Shown here: piece by piece, positions 1-8,505 of the stretch
How the letters are laid out: each line of letters opens with the position of its first letter
Numbering within the stretch: the stretch's first letter is position 1
DNA from: Lachnospiraceae bacterium
GTDB taxonomy: Bacteria > Bacillota > Clostridia > Lachnospirales > Lachnospiraceae
Direction of reading: 5' to 3'
DNA: 52,979 nucleotides
NCBI GenBank assembly: GCA_017935565.1
Contig: JAGBHK010000030.1
Span: forward strand, 1 to 52,979
Notes under the pieces: generated by a model
The model's database searches: none
Told to the model about the DNA's origin: nothing
The model's input: the letters and a program-made list of their open reading frames with translations, nothing else
Position numbers and translations under genes: made by a program

Positions 1-431
1 AAGAAGAAGAAGAAGAAGAAGAAGATTTGGATGATGATCAGTGGGAAGACAAAGATTTAGAGGAAGAGGCAATAACAGAAGAATTGTCTGAAGATTCGGC
101 TATTACAGAAGAATTATCTGAATCAGCGATTCTTGCAAATGCCATTGCAGATATAATGGAAGAAGAAGCCATGGAAGAAGTGCAAGAAAAAGCACAGGAA
201 ATACAAGAAGAAGCAAAAGAAGATTTAGAGGAAATTGTTAAAAATGAAGAACCAGTGGTTGAAGAAGAACCAGTGGTTGAAGAAACACCAGTAGTGGAAG
301 AAGAACCAGTGGTTGAAAAAGCACCTATTGACGAATCAAAGAGTATTGAAGATATGCTTAAGGATTCTTCTACATCATTGAATGATGATGAATTGGATTT
401 TGTATTAGATAAATTGCTCTCAGATGAGTAA
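1..431 (+). CDS. C-terminal end of a Glu-rich acidic protein (partial)
   Basis: The reading frame is open at the window edge (codons in phase with base 3), so the true start lies upstream; the TTG at 27 is only an internal codon. The visible part is extremely acidic. It begins with a run of GAA codons, continues with Glu/Asp-rich low-complexity sequence, and contains four near-identical EEPVVE-type repeats before a short ordered-looking tail ending DKLLSDE. No catalytic motif or membrane segment is visible. It ends 22 bases before the clpC start and may be cotranscribed with it. In many Firmicutes mcsB or ctsR precedes clpC, but nothing here resembles either. I do not recognise the family. 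Confidence 0.7.
   Translation, partial: EEEEEEEDLDDDQWEDKDLEEEAITEELSEDSAITEELSESAILANAIADIMEEEAMEEVQEKAQEIQEEAKEDLEEIVKNEEPVVEEEPVVEETPVVEEEPVVEKAPIDESKSIEDMLKDSSTSLNDDELDFVLDKLLSDE
246..317 (+). repeat. In-frame 18-bp tandem repeats coding EEPVVE
   Basis: Four tandem units of about 18 bases (starting near 246, 261, 279 and 297) encode EEPVVE, EEPVVE, ETPVVE and EEPVVE. Two units are identical at the base level, so the number may vary between strains by slippage. The repeat lies in the acidic tail of the partial protein. Confidence 0.75.
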
Positions 432-453
432 ATATTAGTATTTGGAGGTCAAC

Positions 454-2889
454 GTGGATAATTACACAAAAAGCGCAAAACAGGCTATAGAGCAGGCGAA
501 GAAAATAGCGAAAAAACTAGAGCACGGCTATGTTGGCTCGGAACATATTCTTGCCGGACTTACTGCTGTAAAAGATAGTACCGCGGCAATAGTGTTGGAA
601 CATTTTAAGGTTAATCTTGATAAGATTATTGAATTGATTGAACAGTTCATATCACCAGGAAGTTCTGTGGTTTTAGGCGAACCAGATGATTTTTCGCCTA
701 AAGCTAAGAAGATTATGGAAAATAGTGAACTTGAAGCTAAAAGATTCAAAAGTGATAAAGTGGGAACAGAGCATATTTTAATTGCATTACTTAAGGAACA
801 TGAGTGTTCTGCGCCTAGATTGCTTAATACAATTGGCGTTAATGTGCAGAAAATGTATAGCGAATTAATGGCGGCAATGGGTGAAGACCCAGCGAGCCAC
901 AAAGAAGATTTGTCAGGTGGAAAAAAGAATAGCAAAAAGACTATGCTTGAACAATTCTGCAGTGATATGACATTGAAAGCAGAAGAAAATAAGTTGGACC
1001 CTGTTATTGGTAGAGAGGATGAAATTCAGAGAATTATTCAAATTCTTTGTAGAAGAAATAAAAATAATCCTTGTCTTGTAGGCGAGCCAGGTGTTGGTAA
1101 AACAGCCATAGTTGAGGCTTTGGCTATGAGAATTGTCAGTGGTAATGTTCCTGAAAATCTTAAGGATATTAGAATATATACATTGGATTTATCTGCAATG
1201 GTGGCTGGCTCTAAATATAGAGGCGAATTTGAAGAAAGAATAAAGAAAATGCTTTCTGAAGTTATTGCAATGGGAAATATTGTTCTTTTTATCGATGAAA
1301 TTCACACGATTATTGGTGCGGGTGGCGCAGAAGGTGCCATTGATGCGGCTAATATTTTGAAACCATCTCTTGCAAGAGGAGAAATAAGAATTATCGGAGC
1401 CACAACTATTTCAGAATATCGTAAGCATTTTGAGAAGGATGCGGCATTAGTTAGAAGATTTCAGCCAGTAAATGTTGAAGAACCATCAGTGGCTGAAACA
1501 ATAAAGATCGTTAATGGATTAAAGAAGCGTTATGAAGAACATCACAATGTTATTATTACGGACGAATGCATTAACGAAGCGGTTAAAATGGCTGAAAGAT
1601 ATATAAATGACAGACGTTTTCCAGATAAGGCTATTGATTTAATTGATGAAGCGGCTTCAAGGGTAAGTCTTGACAGTTTTTCTAAACCAAAGGAAATTGA
1701 AGAAATATTGGAAAAATTAGACCGGTTGCAGGAAGAAAAAGATAATCTTCTTATCAAAAATAAACTTTCTGAAATTTCAGCGATTAGAAAAGAAGAAACT
1801 GAATTGAAGGATAAATTGGAAAAAATACAGGATAAATGGGAAAAGAAACAGAAGAACAGTAAGTGTTATGTTGATGAAAATCACATTGCTCAGGTTGTAT
1901 CTCTCTGGACTAAGATTCCTGTTAATAAATTAGGGGAAGCTGAAAGCGAAAGATTGCTTAAGTTGGAAAGCATTCTTCACGAGAGAGTAGTTGGACAAAA
2001 AGAGGCGGTAACAGCCATTTCTAAGGCAATTAGAAGAGGTAGGGTAGGCCTTAAAGACCCTAAGAGACCAACAGGCTCATTTATGTTTTTAGGACCAACA
2101 GGTGTTGGTAAGACTGAACTTGCAAAGGCTGTGGCAGAAGCGGTATTTGGAAGTGAAAAATCTATCATTAGAGTAGATATGTCTGAATATATGGAAAAAC
2201 ATAGCGTTTCTAAACTTATTGGTTCGCCTCCGGGTTATGTAGGCTTTGATGATGGTGGCCAGTTAAGTGAGCAGGTTAGGACGAATCCTTATTCTGTAAT
2301 ACTTTTCGATGAGATTGAAAAAGCGCATCCGGATGTATTTAATGTGCTTTTACAAGTTCTTGACGATGGACATATTACAGATTCAAAGGGACGATTTGTT
2401 GACTTTAAAAATACAATTATCATTATGACTTCAAATGCGGGCGCGGAGCGCATTATGGACCAGAAAAAACTTGGATTTGCAACAAACGAAAATGAGAAAT
2501 CTGACCATGAAGCAATGAAGAAAAATGTAATGGAAGTTGTTAAAAAGATGTTTAAACCTGAATTTATCAATAGAATTGATGATATCGTGGTATTCCACAG
2601 TCTTACAAAGACTGATATGGTGGAAATTATCGATATTATGCTTAAAGATATTGAGAGAAGACTTCAGGAAAATATGAATATTACTTTGAATGTTATGCCT
2701 AAGGCTAAAGAATTTATTGTAGATAAGAGTTACGATAAAAAATATGGTGCAAGACCTTTAAGAAGAGCATTACAGAGTAATATTGAAGACAAATTAAGTG
2801 ATGAAATTCTTGCCGGAAATGTGAAAAATGGCGATAAAGTAAAGGTTTCGGTGGTGAAAGATGCACTTCAAATTAAAGTTGTAAAATAA
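454..2889 (+). CDS. clpC: ATP-dependent Clp protease ATP-binding subunit ClpC
   Basis: This is a Hsp100 AAA+ unfoldase that feeds proteins to the ClpP peptidase in the cytoplasm. It has an N-terminal Clp_N double repeat (about residues 1-140), a first AAA+ domain with Walker A GEPGVGKT at 210-217 and FIDEIHT as Walker B, a coiled-coil middle domain around 415-470, and a second AAA+ domain with GPTGVGKT from 547. LGF at 673-675 fits the ClpP-docking loop. The 811 residues match the usual ClpC length. I chose GTG at 454 because GGAGG at 444-448 sits 5 bases upstream; the TTG at 442 overlaps that Shine-Dalgarno and cannot be the start. No mcsA or mcsB is visible in the window. Confidence 0.95.
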   Translation: MDNYTKSAKQAIEQAKKIAKKLEHGYVGSEHILAGLTAVKDSTAAIVLEHFKVNLDKIIELIEQFISPGSSVVLGEPDDFSPKAKKIMENSELEAKRFKSDKVGTEHILIALLKEHECSAPRLLNTIGVNVQKMYSELMAAMGEDPASHKEDLSGGKKNSKKTMLEQFCSDMTLKAEENKLDPVIGREDEIQRIIQILCRRNKNNPCLVGEPGVGKTAIVEALAMRIVSGNVPENLKDIRIYTLDLSAMVAGSKYRGEFEERIKKMLSEVIAMGNIVLFIDEIHTIIGAGGAEGAIDAANILKPSLARGEIRIIGATTISEYRKHFEKDAALVRRFQPVNVEEPSVAETIKIVNGLKKRYEEHHNVIITDECINEAVKMAERYINDRRFPDKAIDLIDEAASRVSLDSFSKPKEIEEILEKLDRLQEEKDNLLIKNKLSEISAIRKEETELKDKLEKIQDKWEKKQKNSKCYVDENHIAQVVSLWTKIPVNKLGEAESERLLKLESILHERVVGQKEAVTAISKAIRRGRVGLKDPKRPTGSFMFLGPTGVGKTELAKAVAEAVFGSEKSIIRVDMSEYMEKHSVSKLIGSPPGYVGFDDGGQLSEQVRTNPYSVILFDEIEKAHPDVFNVLLQVLDDGHITDSKGRFVDFKNTIIIMTSNAGAERIMDQKKLGFATNENEKSDHEAMKKNVMEVVKKMFKPEFINRIDDIVVFHSLTKTDMVEIIDIMLKDIERRLQENMNITLNVMPKAKEFIVDKSYDKKYGARPLRRALQSNIEDKLSDEILAGNVKNGDKVKVSVVKDALQIKVVK

Positions 2890-2960
2890 CTAGAAAAAAT
2901 CATCAATATGGTATATAATGGAAATATATATTTTGAGTAGGAAATACAGGAGGAAGAAAA

Positions 2961-3371
2961 ATGGCAGTAGTAGAGGAACTTATTCGTGTTGAGGACAATG
3001 GAACTTTGAGTTTTGGTAATCATACACTTACAGAAAAAACTAAAAAGTCTGATTTTGAATATATGGGAGATATGTACAAGGTTAAGACTTTTAATGAGAT
3101 TACAAAATTAGAAAAGAACGGTTCTATGGTTTATGAATCAGTACCTGGAACAGCAGTTAATGAATTTAAGGTAGAAGATGGTGATGTTGAATTCAAGGTT
3201 GAAGCAGCAGTGGATTCACAGATTACACTTGAACTTGAAAGTGGCGCAGAGTACACACTTTTCCTTAATGGTGTTAATGCTGGTAAGATGAAGAGTAATC
3301 TTAGTGGAAAACTTACACTTAGCATAGAGGCAGCTGACGGACAGACAACAGTTAAGATTGTAAAGGCTTAA
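2961..3371 (+). CDS. Conserved small protein between clpC and radA
   Basis: The product has 136 residues, is probably cytoplasmic, and has no signal peptide or membrane segment. It is rich in alternating hydrophobic/charged beta-strand pattern (VTLELES-like strands, FLNGVNAGKM) and ends in a short strand pair, suggesting a small beta-sandwich. I recall close relatives in Lachnospiraceae next to radA that carry the database name 'endosialidase'; no catalytic residues of such an enzyme are visible, so I do not adopt it. A good Shine-Dalgarno (AGGAGG) precedes the ATG, and a TATAAT at 2914-2919 may be its -10. It ends 13 bases before radA and is probably cotranscribed. Confidence 0.8.
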   Translation: MAVVEELIRVEDNGTLSFGNHTLTEKTKKSDFEYMGDMYKVKTFNEITKLEKNGSMVYESVPGTAVNEFKVEDGDVEFKVEAAVDSQITLELESGAEYTLFLNGVNAGKMKSNLSGKLTLSIEAADGQTTVKIVKA

Positions 3372-3384
3372 TAAAAGGAGATTT

Positions 3385-4746
3385 ATGGCGAAGGCAAAGA
3401 CTACGGTGTTTTTTTGTAAGGAATGTGGCTATGAATCATCTAAATGGTTAGGACAGTGTCCAGGGTGTAAAGAATGGAATTCTTTTGTGGAAGAACCAGT
3501 ACAGAAGAATGTTAAGGGCAAGGCAGTTTCGGCGGCTACTTTTTCCGGTGAAATAAAAAATATTAATGACATTTCTGTGGACGAAGAGGACAGAACATCT
3601 ACAGAATTTGGTGAATTAGATAGAGTTTTAGGTGGCGGCATTGTAAAAGGCTCGTTGATGCTTGTTGGTGGTGACCCGGGTATTGGTAAATCGACATTGC
3701 TTTTGCAGGTGTGTCGTAACTTATCAAAATCAGGCAAGAAGGTCTTATATGTTTCGGGTGAGGAGTCATTGAAACAGATTAAGATGCGCGCAGATAGAAT
3801 TGGCAAGTTTGATGATAATATGTTGCTTTTATGTGAAACAAATTTAGCGACGATAGAAGGCGCTATAAGAAGCACTGAACCACAGATAGTTGTTATTGAT
3901 TCAATACAAACCATATACAATGAGGATGTGGGTTCTGCTCCGGGAAGCGTTTCACAAGTTAGAGAATCGACAAATATTCTTATGCAGATTGCTAAGGGTA
4001 TGTCTATTTCTATTTTTATTGTTGGACATGTTACAAAGGAAGGCGTTGTAGCTGGACCTAGAGTTCTTGAACATATGGTTGATACAGTGCTTTATTTTGA
4101 AGGTGACAGACATGCAACTTATAGAATCTTACGAGGCGTAAAGAACAGATTTGGCTCTACAAATGAGATTGGCGTATTTGAGATGAAATCATCAGGATTA
4201 GAGGAAGTTCTAAATCCTTCAGAGTTTATGCTTAACGGACGACCAAAGGAAAGTTCAGGAAGCGTTGTGTCTTGTACGATAGAAGGAACCAGACCGATGA
4301 TGGTTGAGATTCAGGCTCTTGTAACAAAGAGTAATTTCGGTATGGCAAGAAGAACAACTGCAGGAATGGATTACAATAGAGCGAATCTTTTAATGGCGGT
4401 TATTGAAAAAAGGCTGAATCTTCATTTGGCAGATTATGATGGCTATATAAATATGGCTGGTGGTATCAAAGTTGGCGAACCAGCGGTTGATTTGGCAGTT
4501 GTTATGGCTATTGTATCCAGTTATAAAAATAGACCGATTGACGATAAAACTATAGTGTTTGGTGAAGTTGGTTTATCAGGTGAAGTTAGAGCCGTTAATA
4601 TGGCAGCAGCAAGAGTTGCTGAAGCAAAGAAACTTGGGTTTGAGACTTGTGTGATGCCTAAAGTTTCTATGGAAGGAATTGATATTCCGAAAGGAATTAA
4701 AGTGATAGGTGTAAATAATATAAGAGAAGCGGTTGATATAATTTAA
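3385..4746 (+). CDS. radA: DNA repair protein RadA (Sms)
   Basis: RadA is a RecA-like ATPase that drives branch migration and processing of recombination intermediates. The order is typical: an N-terminal C4 zinc finger with cysteines 11, 14, 25 and 28; Walker [10 protein letters not shown] starting at residue 96; the RadA-specific KNRFG motif at 253-257; and a C-terminal Lon-like domain (about 290-453) containing the [14 protein letters not shown] region. The length of 453 residues is normal. The ATG follows GGAGA 6-7 bases upstream. It is followed after 14 bases by a chemoreceptor-like gene. Confidence 0.95.
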   Translation: MAKAKTTVFFCKECGYESSKWLGQCPGCKEWNSFVEEPVQKNVKGKAVSAATFSGEIKNINDISVDEEDRTSTEFGELDRVLGGGIVKGSLMLVGGDPGIGKSTLLLQVCRNLSKSGKKVLYVSGEESLKQIKMRADRIGKFDDNMLLLCETNLATIEGAIRSTEPQIVVIDSIQTIYNEDVGSAPGSVSQVRESTNILMQIAKGMSISIFIVGHVTKEGVVAGPRVLEHMVDTVLYFEGDRHATYRILRGVKNRFGSTNEIGVFEMKSSGLEEVLNPSEFMLNGRPKESSGSVVSCTIEGTRPMMVEIQALVTKSNFGMARRTTAGMDYNRANLLMAVIEKRLNLHLADYDGYINMAGGIKVGEPAVDLAVVMAIVSSYKNRPIDDKTIVFGEVGLSGEVRAVNMAAARVAEAKKLGFETCVMPKVSMEGIDIPKGIKVIGVNNIREAVDII

Positions 4747-4766
4747 CAAAGAAAGGAAGAATGCGG

Positions 4767-5468
4767 ATGGATAATGGCTTAGTAAATGAAGTATTAAAGG
4801 TTGTCGAAGACCTTGATGAATCTCAATTAAAACTTGAGAAAAATGCCTTTGATGTTATTAATTCATCGGATACATCTTTGAATCTTGTTAAGGATGGAAT
4901 AAGTGTTGTGGATGCACTTATTGGAAAGATTGAAGAGATGAATAAATCGGTTGAAGCATCTCAAACGTGTATTAGACAGATGCAACAGGTTTCTGATGTT
5001 ATTGCTCAGTTTGCATTGGTTATTGAAAAGATTGCAAATCAGACAAATATATTGTCTTTAAATGCATCTATTGAGGCGGCTAGAGCAGGCGAACATGGTA
5101 GAGGTTTTGCAGTTGTTGCAAGTCAGGTACAGAGTTTGGCTAGTCAGTCGAAGAAATCATCAAATGAGATTACCGAAAAGATTAAAGAAGTTCAGACATA
5201 TGTTGACAGTATGGTTGAAAGTATGAATGACATATATTCTAATGCTGAACAGCAAAATGAGATGATTACAGACGTTAATGATGTATTATCTAAACTTTTA
5301 GAGGCGGCTATGGTTGCAAATGATGTTTCTAGAAATATTGAAGCTGAAATTGCATATCAGAGAGATATAACTGATCAGACTAGAGTTGCTCTCGATAAGT
5401 ATACATATGAACCAGAACCACTTGTGGCTGAAGAAGTTGCAGAAGAATCGTTAGAAGTAACAGAATAA
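4767..5468 (+). CDS. Soluble methyl-accepting chemotaxis-type signalling protein
   Basis: The product has about 233 residues and almost consists of an MCP signalling domain alone. A coiled coil leads to the conserved hairpin tip ([20 protein letters not shown], then [10 protein letters not shown]), which in the family contacts CheA and CheW. There is no signal peptide, membrane segment or recognisable sensor domain; only about 70 N-terminal residues precede the coiled coil, and the C-terminus is an acidic tail. It is therefore a cytoplasmic receptor or a scaffold without a known input. ATG at 4767 is preferred over 4761 because AAAGGA at 4752-4757 is then 9 rather than 3 bases away. A strong terminator follows at once. 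Confidence 0.85.
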   Translation: MDNGLVNEVLKVVEDLDESQLKLEKNAFDVINSSDTSLNLVKDGISVVDALIGKIEEMNKSVEASQTCIRQMQQVSDVIAQFALVIEKIANQTNILSLNASIEAARAGEHGRGFAVVASQVQSLASQSKKSSNEITEKIKEVQTYVDSMVESMNDIYSNAEQQNEMITDVNDVLSKLLEAAMVANDVSRNIEAEIAYQRDITDQTRVALDKYTYEPEPLVAEEVAEESLEVTE

Positions 5469-5480
5469 TGTGAAATATAT

Positions 5481-5516
5481 ACCGGCAGCGAGTATCTCAC
5501 TGCCGGTGTTGTTTAT
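5481..5516 (+). terminator. Rho-independent terminator after the chemoreceptor-like gene
   Basis: ACCGGCAG (5481-5488) pairs perfectly with CTGCCGGT (5500-5507) around an 11-base loop and is followed by GTTGTTTATT. It closes the clpC-radA-receptor segment. Confidence 0.8.
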
Positions 5517-5544
5517 TGAATTAAAGTTTTTGTAAAAATAATTG

Positions 5545-5573
5545 TTGACATTTATACCCGCATATGATATAAA
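5545..5573 (+). promoter_or_regulatory. Sigma-A-type promoter of tRNA-Trp
   Basis: TTGACA (5545-5550), a 17-base spacer and TATAAA (5568-5573) lie about 30 bases before the mature tRNA. The near-consensus match suits a stable RNA gene. Confidence 0.75.
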
Positions 5574-5603
5574 TATATGGCGAGTTAAATCGCCATATAC
5601 CTT

Positions 5604-5674
5604 AGGGGTGTAGTTCATCGGTAGAATAAGAGTCTCCAAAACTCCAGAGGAGGGTTCGATTCCTTCCACCCCTG
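5604..5674 (+). tRNA. tRNA-Trp (anticodon CCA)
   Basis: The 71-base gene folds as a cloverleaf. The acceptor stem AGGGGTG/CACCCCT has 7 perfect pairs with G as discriminator base, the anticodon loop CTCCAAA places CCA at 5636-5638, and the T-arm is GAGGG-TTCGATT-CCTTC. The outermost anticodon-stem pair (5629 with 5645) is an A-C mismatch. CCA is not encoded at the 3' end. The gene stands alone with its own promoter and terminator. Confidence 0.93.
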
Positions 5675-5680
5675 TTATAG

Positions 5681-5708
5681 AAACGAGTAGAAAATCTACT
5701 CGTTTTTT
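5681..5708 (+). terminator. Terminator of tRNA-Trp
   Basis: AACGAGTAGA (5682-5691), a loop of three bases, and TCTACTCGTT (5695-5704) form a 10-bp stem running into a T tract that ends in GC at 5709-5710. Confidence 0.85.
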
Positions 5709-5710
5709 GC

Positions 5711-5780
5711 TATATAAGAAAGGCGACCGCGCTCGGCACGAGAATTTCGCAAGCGAAATTCTTTTTATTATATAAGAAAG
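5711..5780. repeat. Interspersed palindromic repeat element, short copy
   Basis: The 38-base core at 5723-5760 (GCGACCGCGCTCGGC..., ending AAGCGAAATT) matches 37 of 38 bases at 50226-50263. It contains the perfect hairpin AATTTCGC-AA-GCGAAATT. The core is flanked by two direct copies of TATATAAGAAAG at 5711-5722 and 5769-5780. It lies immediately after the terminator T tract, and the shared sequence with the second copy includes TTTTTTGC. It resembles REP/BIME-type intergenic repeats. Confidence 0.75.
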
Positions 5781-5809
5781 TTTAATCTTACGTAAGGAGA
5801 GTTAATGAT

Positions 5810-6040
5810 ATGAGAGAAATGGAATTTAAAATGGAACGTGAAGGATTGGTTGAAGTTGGACAGGAAGTTGAGATAAGTGAAGGTAAACTTCCTTCAAGTT
5901 ATTACTATACATTAGAACCAGCAGTAGCTATGTCTGCAAATTATCAGTTTAGAGAAAGACTTAAAAGTGACAAAGGTATTGTAAAAGAAATTAAAGAAAC
6001 TGACAGAGGATTCTTTGTCGTGGTGGAGTTTGATGAGTAA
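5810..6040 (+). CDS. Small hypothetical protein coupled to the helicase gene
   Basis: The 76-residue product starts [11 protein letters not shown] and ends VVVEFDE. It is predicted soluble, rich in Glu and beta-strand-like segments, and has no motif I recognise. The ATG is well supported by TAAGGAGA (5793-5800), 9 bases away; another ATG at 5805 runs straight into a stop. Its stop codon overlaps the helicase start by 8 bases (ATGAGTAA), so translation is likely coupled and the two products may work together. There is no direct functional evidence. Confidence 0.75.
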   Translation: MREMEFKMEREGLVEVGQEVEISEGKLPSSYYYTLEPAVAMSANYQFRERLKSDKGIVKEIKETDRGFFVVVEFDE

Positions 6041-8381
6041 TATTGTAAAGATATCTGTAAGAAACCTTGTGGAGTTTATATTGAATTCGGGTGACATTGA
6101 TAATGAACGAGTGGGAACGGATTCCATGGAAGCTATGATTGCTGGCGGTAAGCTTCACAGAAAAATTCAGAAAAGAAAAGGAATTGAATATAGGGCGGAA
6201 GTGCCTCTTAAGATGCAATTTGACTACGAAGAGTTTGTTATAGAAGTCGAGGGGCGTGCGGACGGCATTATAGATGGGGAAATCTGTACCATTGACGAGA
6301 TAAAAGGTGTGACTACAGATTTGTCCTATATAACTGAGCCTGTTTTTATTCATAAAGCCCAGGCTATGTGCTATGGGTATTTTTATTGTGTTCAAAAAGA
6401 ACTTGATAAAATAAATATACATATGACTTATGGCGACCTTGAAACAGAGGAAATTAAAGAGTTTGAAGAAGTTTTTGATTTTAGTTATCTTGAGGTTTGG
6501 TTTAAAGAAATAATTGATAAATATTATGTTTGGGCAAAATATGCCTATGATAATGCAAACAAAAGAAATGAGACTGGTAAAATAGTGGAATTTCCGTTTG
6601 AATATAGAGATGGACAAAGAGAAATTGTAAAGAATGTGTACAAGGTTATTAATATGAAAAAAGACCTGTTTATTCAGGCACCAACAGGCGTTGGTAAAAC
6701 GATTTCGGTTATTTATCCTGCAATTAAAGCGATGTCCTATGGCAATGGAGAAAAATTGTTTTATCTTACCGCTAAAACAATTACGGGAACGGTTGCGGTT
6801 AAGGCGTTTGATGCATTAAGGGAAAAGGGATTACATTTTAGAAATATATTTATAACAGCTAAAGAAAAAATGTGTGTTCTTGATAAGCCAGCTTGCAATC
6901 CGAGAGAATGTGAAAGGGCAAAAGGACATTTTGACAGAGTAAATGATGCTATATACGACATTATAACGAATGAATTTGATATTAATAGAGAAAAGATTCT
7001 TGAGTATGCAGAAAAACATAATGTATGCCCTTTTGAGTTTCAACTTGATATAAGTAATTGGGTGGATGGAATAATTTGCGATTACAATTACGCGTTTGAC
7101 CCGAATGCTTCCTTGAAACGATATTTCAAAGAGGGAGTGAAGGATAAGTACATTCTTTTAGTGGATGAGGCGCACAATCTTGTGGATAGGGCTAGAGAAA
7201 TGTATAGCGAAACACTTGTAAAAGAAGATGTGATGGCTGCTGCAAGAATTGCCAAGACCATGAGTAAGAGGCTTCATAGTGCCCTTGATAAAGTTAATAA
7301 GGAAATGTTGACTTTAAAACGCGAATGTGATGGCGAATACAGACTTGTGGAACAGATATCTAAGCTTGAGTTAGCATTGCTGCGCTTGGATAGTGTTATG
7401 ACTAAGTTTTTGGATGAAAATAAAAAATTCGAGAATAGAGAAGTTATTCTTGATTTGTTCTTTAATGTGAAAAACTTTTTAAATATTTGTGAATGTGTTG
7501 ATGATAATTATAGAAGATGCTTAAAATTTAGAGAAAACGGTGACTTTACGGTAAATCTTATGTGCATTAATCCTTCTGAAAATATGAAGGATTACAAGGA
7601 AAAAGCTGTAAGCACAATATTTTTCTCGGCCACACTTTTGCCAGTGAATTATTATAAGGAACTTTTGACGGGCGATGTAAACGATTACGCAATGTACATT
7701 GAGTCACCTTTTGATGTGAAGAACAGATTGTTATTAATTGGAAATGATGTGACTAGTAAATACACTATGAGAAACGATAAGCAGTTCGAAAAGATAGCGG
7801 AATATATCAAAGTTGTTTCACAAAGTAAAAAAGGAAATTATATGGTGTTCTTTCCGTCGTATGCATTGCTTAATAAGGTTTACCAGATTGTGTACGAAAG
7901 CGAATGGTCTGATGATGTGAAACTCATTGTTCAAGGGAATACAATGAAAGAGCAGGATAGGGAAGATTTCTTGAAAGAGTTCGAAGAAAATACAGATGAA
8001 ACTATGATTGCATTCTGCGTTATGGGTGGTATATTTTCGGAAGGCATTGACTTAGAGCGAGATAAACTTATTGGAAGTATTGTGGTAGGCACGGGTTTGC
8101 CACAGGTATGCGCTGAAAGAGAGATAATAAAGGGATTTTTTGATGAAATGGGACGAAACGGTTTTGATTATTCATATAGATTTCCTGGAATGAATAAGGT
8201 GCAACAGGCAGCAGGGCGTGTTATAAGGACTAATGAGGATGTTGGTGTTATCGCATTGCTTGATGAGAGGTTTACACAATCTGCATATAAATCGCTGTTT
8301 CCGAAAGAATGGTCGGATGTTAAAACAAACAGTTTAACAGCTATTGAAGGAGAACTAAATAGGTTTTGGCAGGAAAAATAA
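6033..8381 (+). CDS. DinG/XPD-like ATP-dependent helicase with N-terminal PD-(D/E)XK-like domain
   Basis: This is a superfamily 2 DEAD_2-type DNA helicase of 782 residues. The first 200 residues look like a Cas4/RecB-type nuclease fold, with D77 in GRADGIID and E89-x-K91 in DEIKG forming the D...ExK pattern. The helicase part has Walker A APTGVGKT (K222), a cysteine-rich insert around residues 285-305 that fits an XPD-type iron-sulfur cluster, DEAH at 378-381, and late motifs including AAGRVIR. The likely role is unwinding, and perhaps trimming, DNA during repair. ATG at 6033 is chosen because GGAG at 6024-6027 sits 5 bases upstream; a TTG at 6015 lies upstream of this site and lacks one. A terminator follows. 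Confidence 0.88.
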   Translation: MSNIVKISVRNLVEFILNSGDIDNERVGTDSMEAMIAGGKLHRKIQKRKGIEYRAEVPLKMQFDYEEFVIEVEGRADGIIDGEICTIDEIKGVTTDLSYITEPVFIHKAQAMCYGYFYCVQKELDKINIHMTYGDLETEEIKEFEEVFDFSYLEVWFKEIIDKYYVWAKYAYDNANKRNETGKIVEFPFEYRDGQREIVKNVYKVINMKKDLFIQAPTGVGKTISVIYPAIKAMSYGNGEKLFYLTAKTITGTVAVKAFDALREKGLHFRNIFITAKEKMCVLDKPACNPRECERAKGHFDRVNDAIYDIITNEFDINREKILEYAEKHNVCPFEFQLDISNWVDGIICDYNYAFDPNASLKRYFKEGVKDKYILLVDEAHNLVDRAREMYSETLVKEDVMAAARIAKTMSKRLHSALDKVNKEMLTLKRECDGEYRLVEQISKLELALLRLDSVMTKFLDENKKFENREVILDLFFNVKNFLNICECVDDNYRRCLKFRENGDFTVNLMCINPSENMKDYKEKAVSTIFFSATLLPVNYYKELLTGDVNDYAMYIESPFDVKNRLLLIGNDVTSKYTMRNDKQFEKIAEYIKVVSQSKKGNYMVFFPSYALLNKVYQIVYESEWSDDVKLIVQGNTMKEQDREDFLKEFEENTDETMIAFCVMGGIFSEGIDLERDKLIGSIVVGTGLPQVCAEREIIKGFFDEMGRNGFDYSYRFPGMNKVQQAAGRVIRTNEDVGVIALLDERFTQSAYKSLFPKEWSDVKTNSLTAIEGELNRFWQEK

Positions 8382-8390
8382 AATGTTACA

Positions 8391-8434
8391 GAGTTTTTAA
8401 CAATTATTAACAATTGTTAAAAACTCTCTTTTTT
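8391..8434 (+). terminator. Strong terminator with 15-bp perfect stem
   Basis: The arms 8391-8405 and 8412-8426 (GAGTTTTTAACAATT and its exact complement) enclose a 6-base loop and are followed by a T-rich tract. This ends the helicase transcript. Confidence 0.85.
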
Positions 8435-8448
8435 AAAAAATATTTTGT

Positions 8449-8476
8449 TATAATGACCCTATCGTTACGAAACGAT
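8449..8476 (+). promoter_or_regulatory. Promoter -10 with adjacent palindrome (possible operator)
   Basis: A consensus TATAAT at 8449-8454 is followed by ATCGTT-ACGA-AACGAT at 8461-8476, a perfect 6+6 inverted repeat that begins where transcription should start. There is no good -35 hexamer because the region 17 bases upstream is the terminator T tract. The absence of a -35 and the palindrome position suggest a regulator-dependent promoter; this is inference. Confidence 0.5.
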
Positions 8477-8505
8477 TAAAAAAGTTTTGAACTTGAGGAG
8501 GAACT

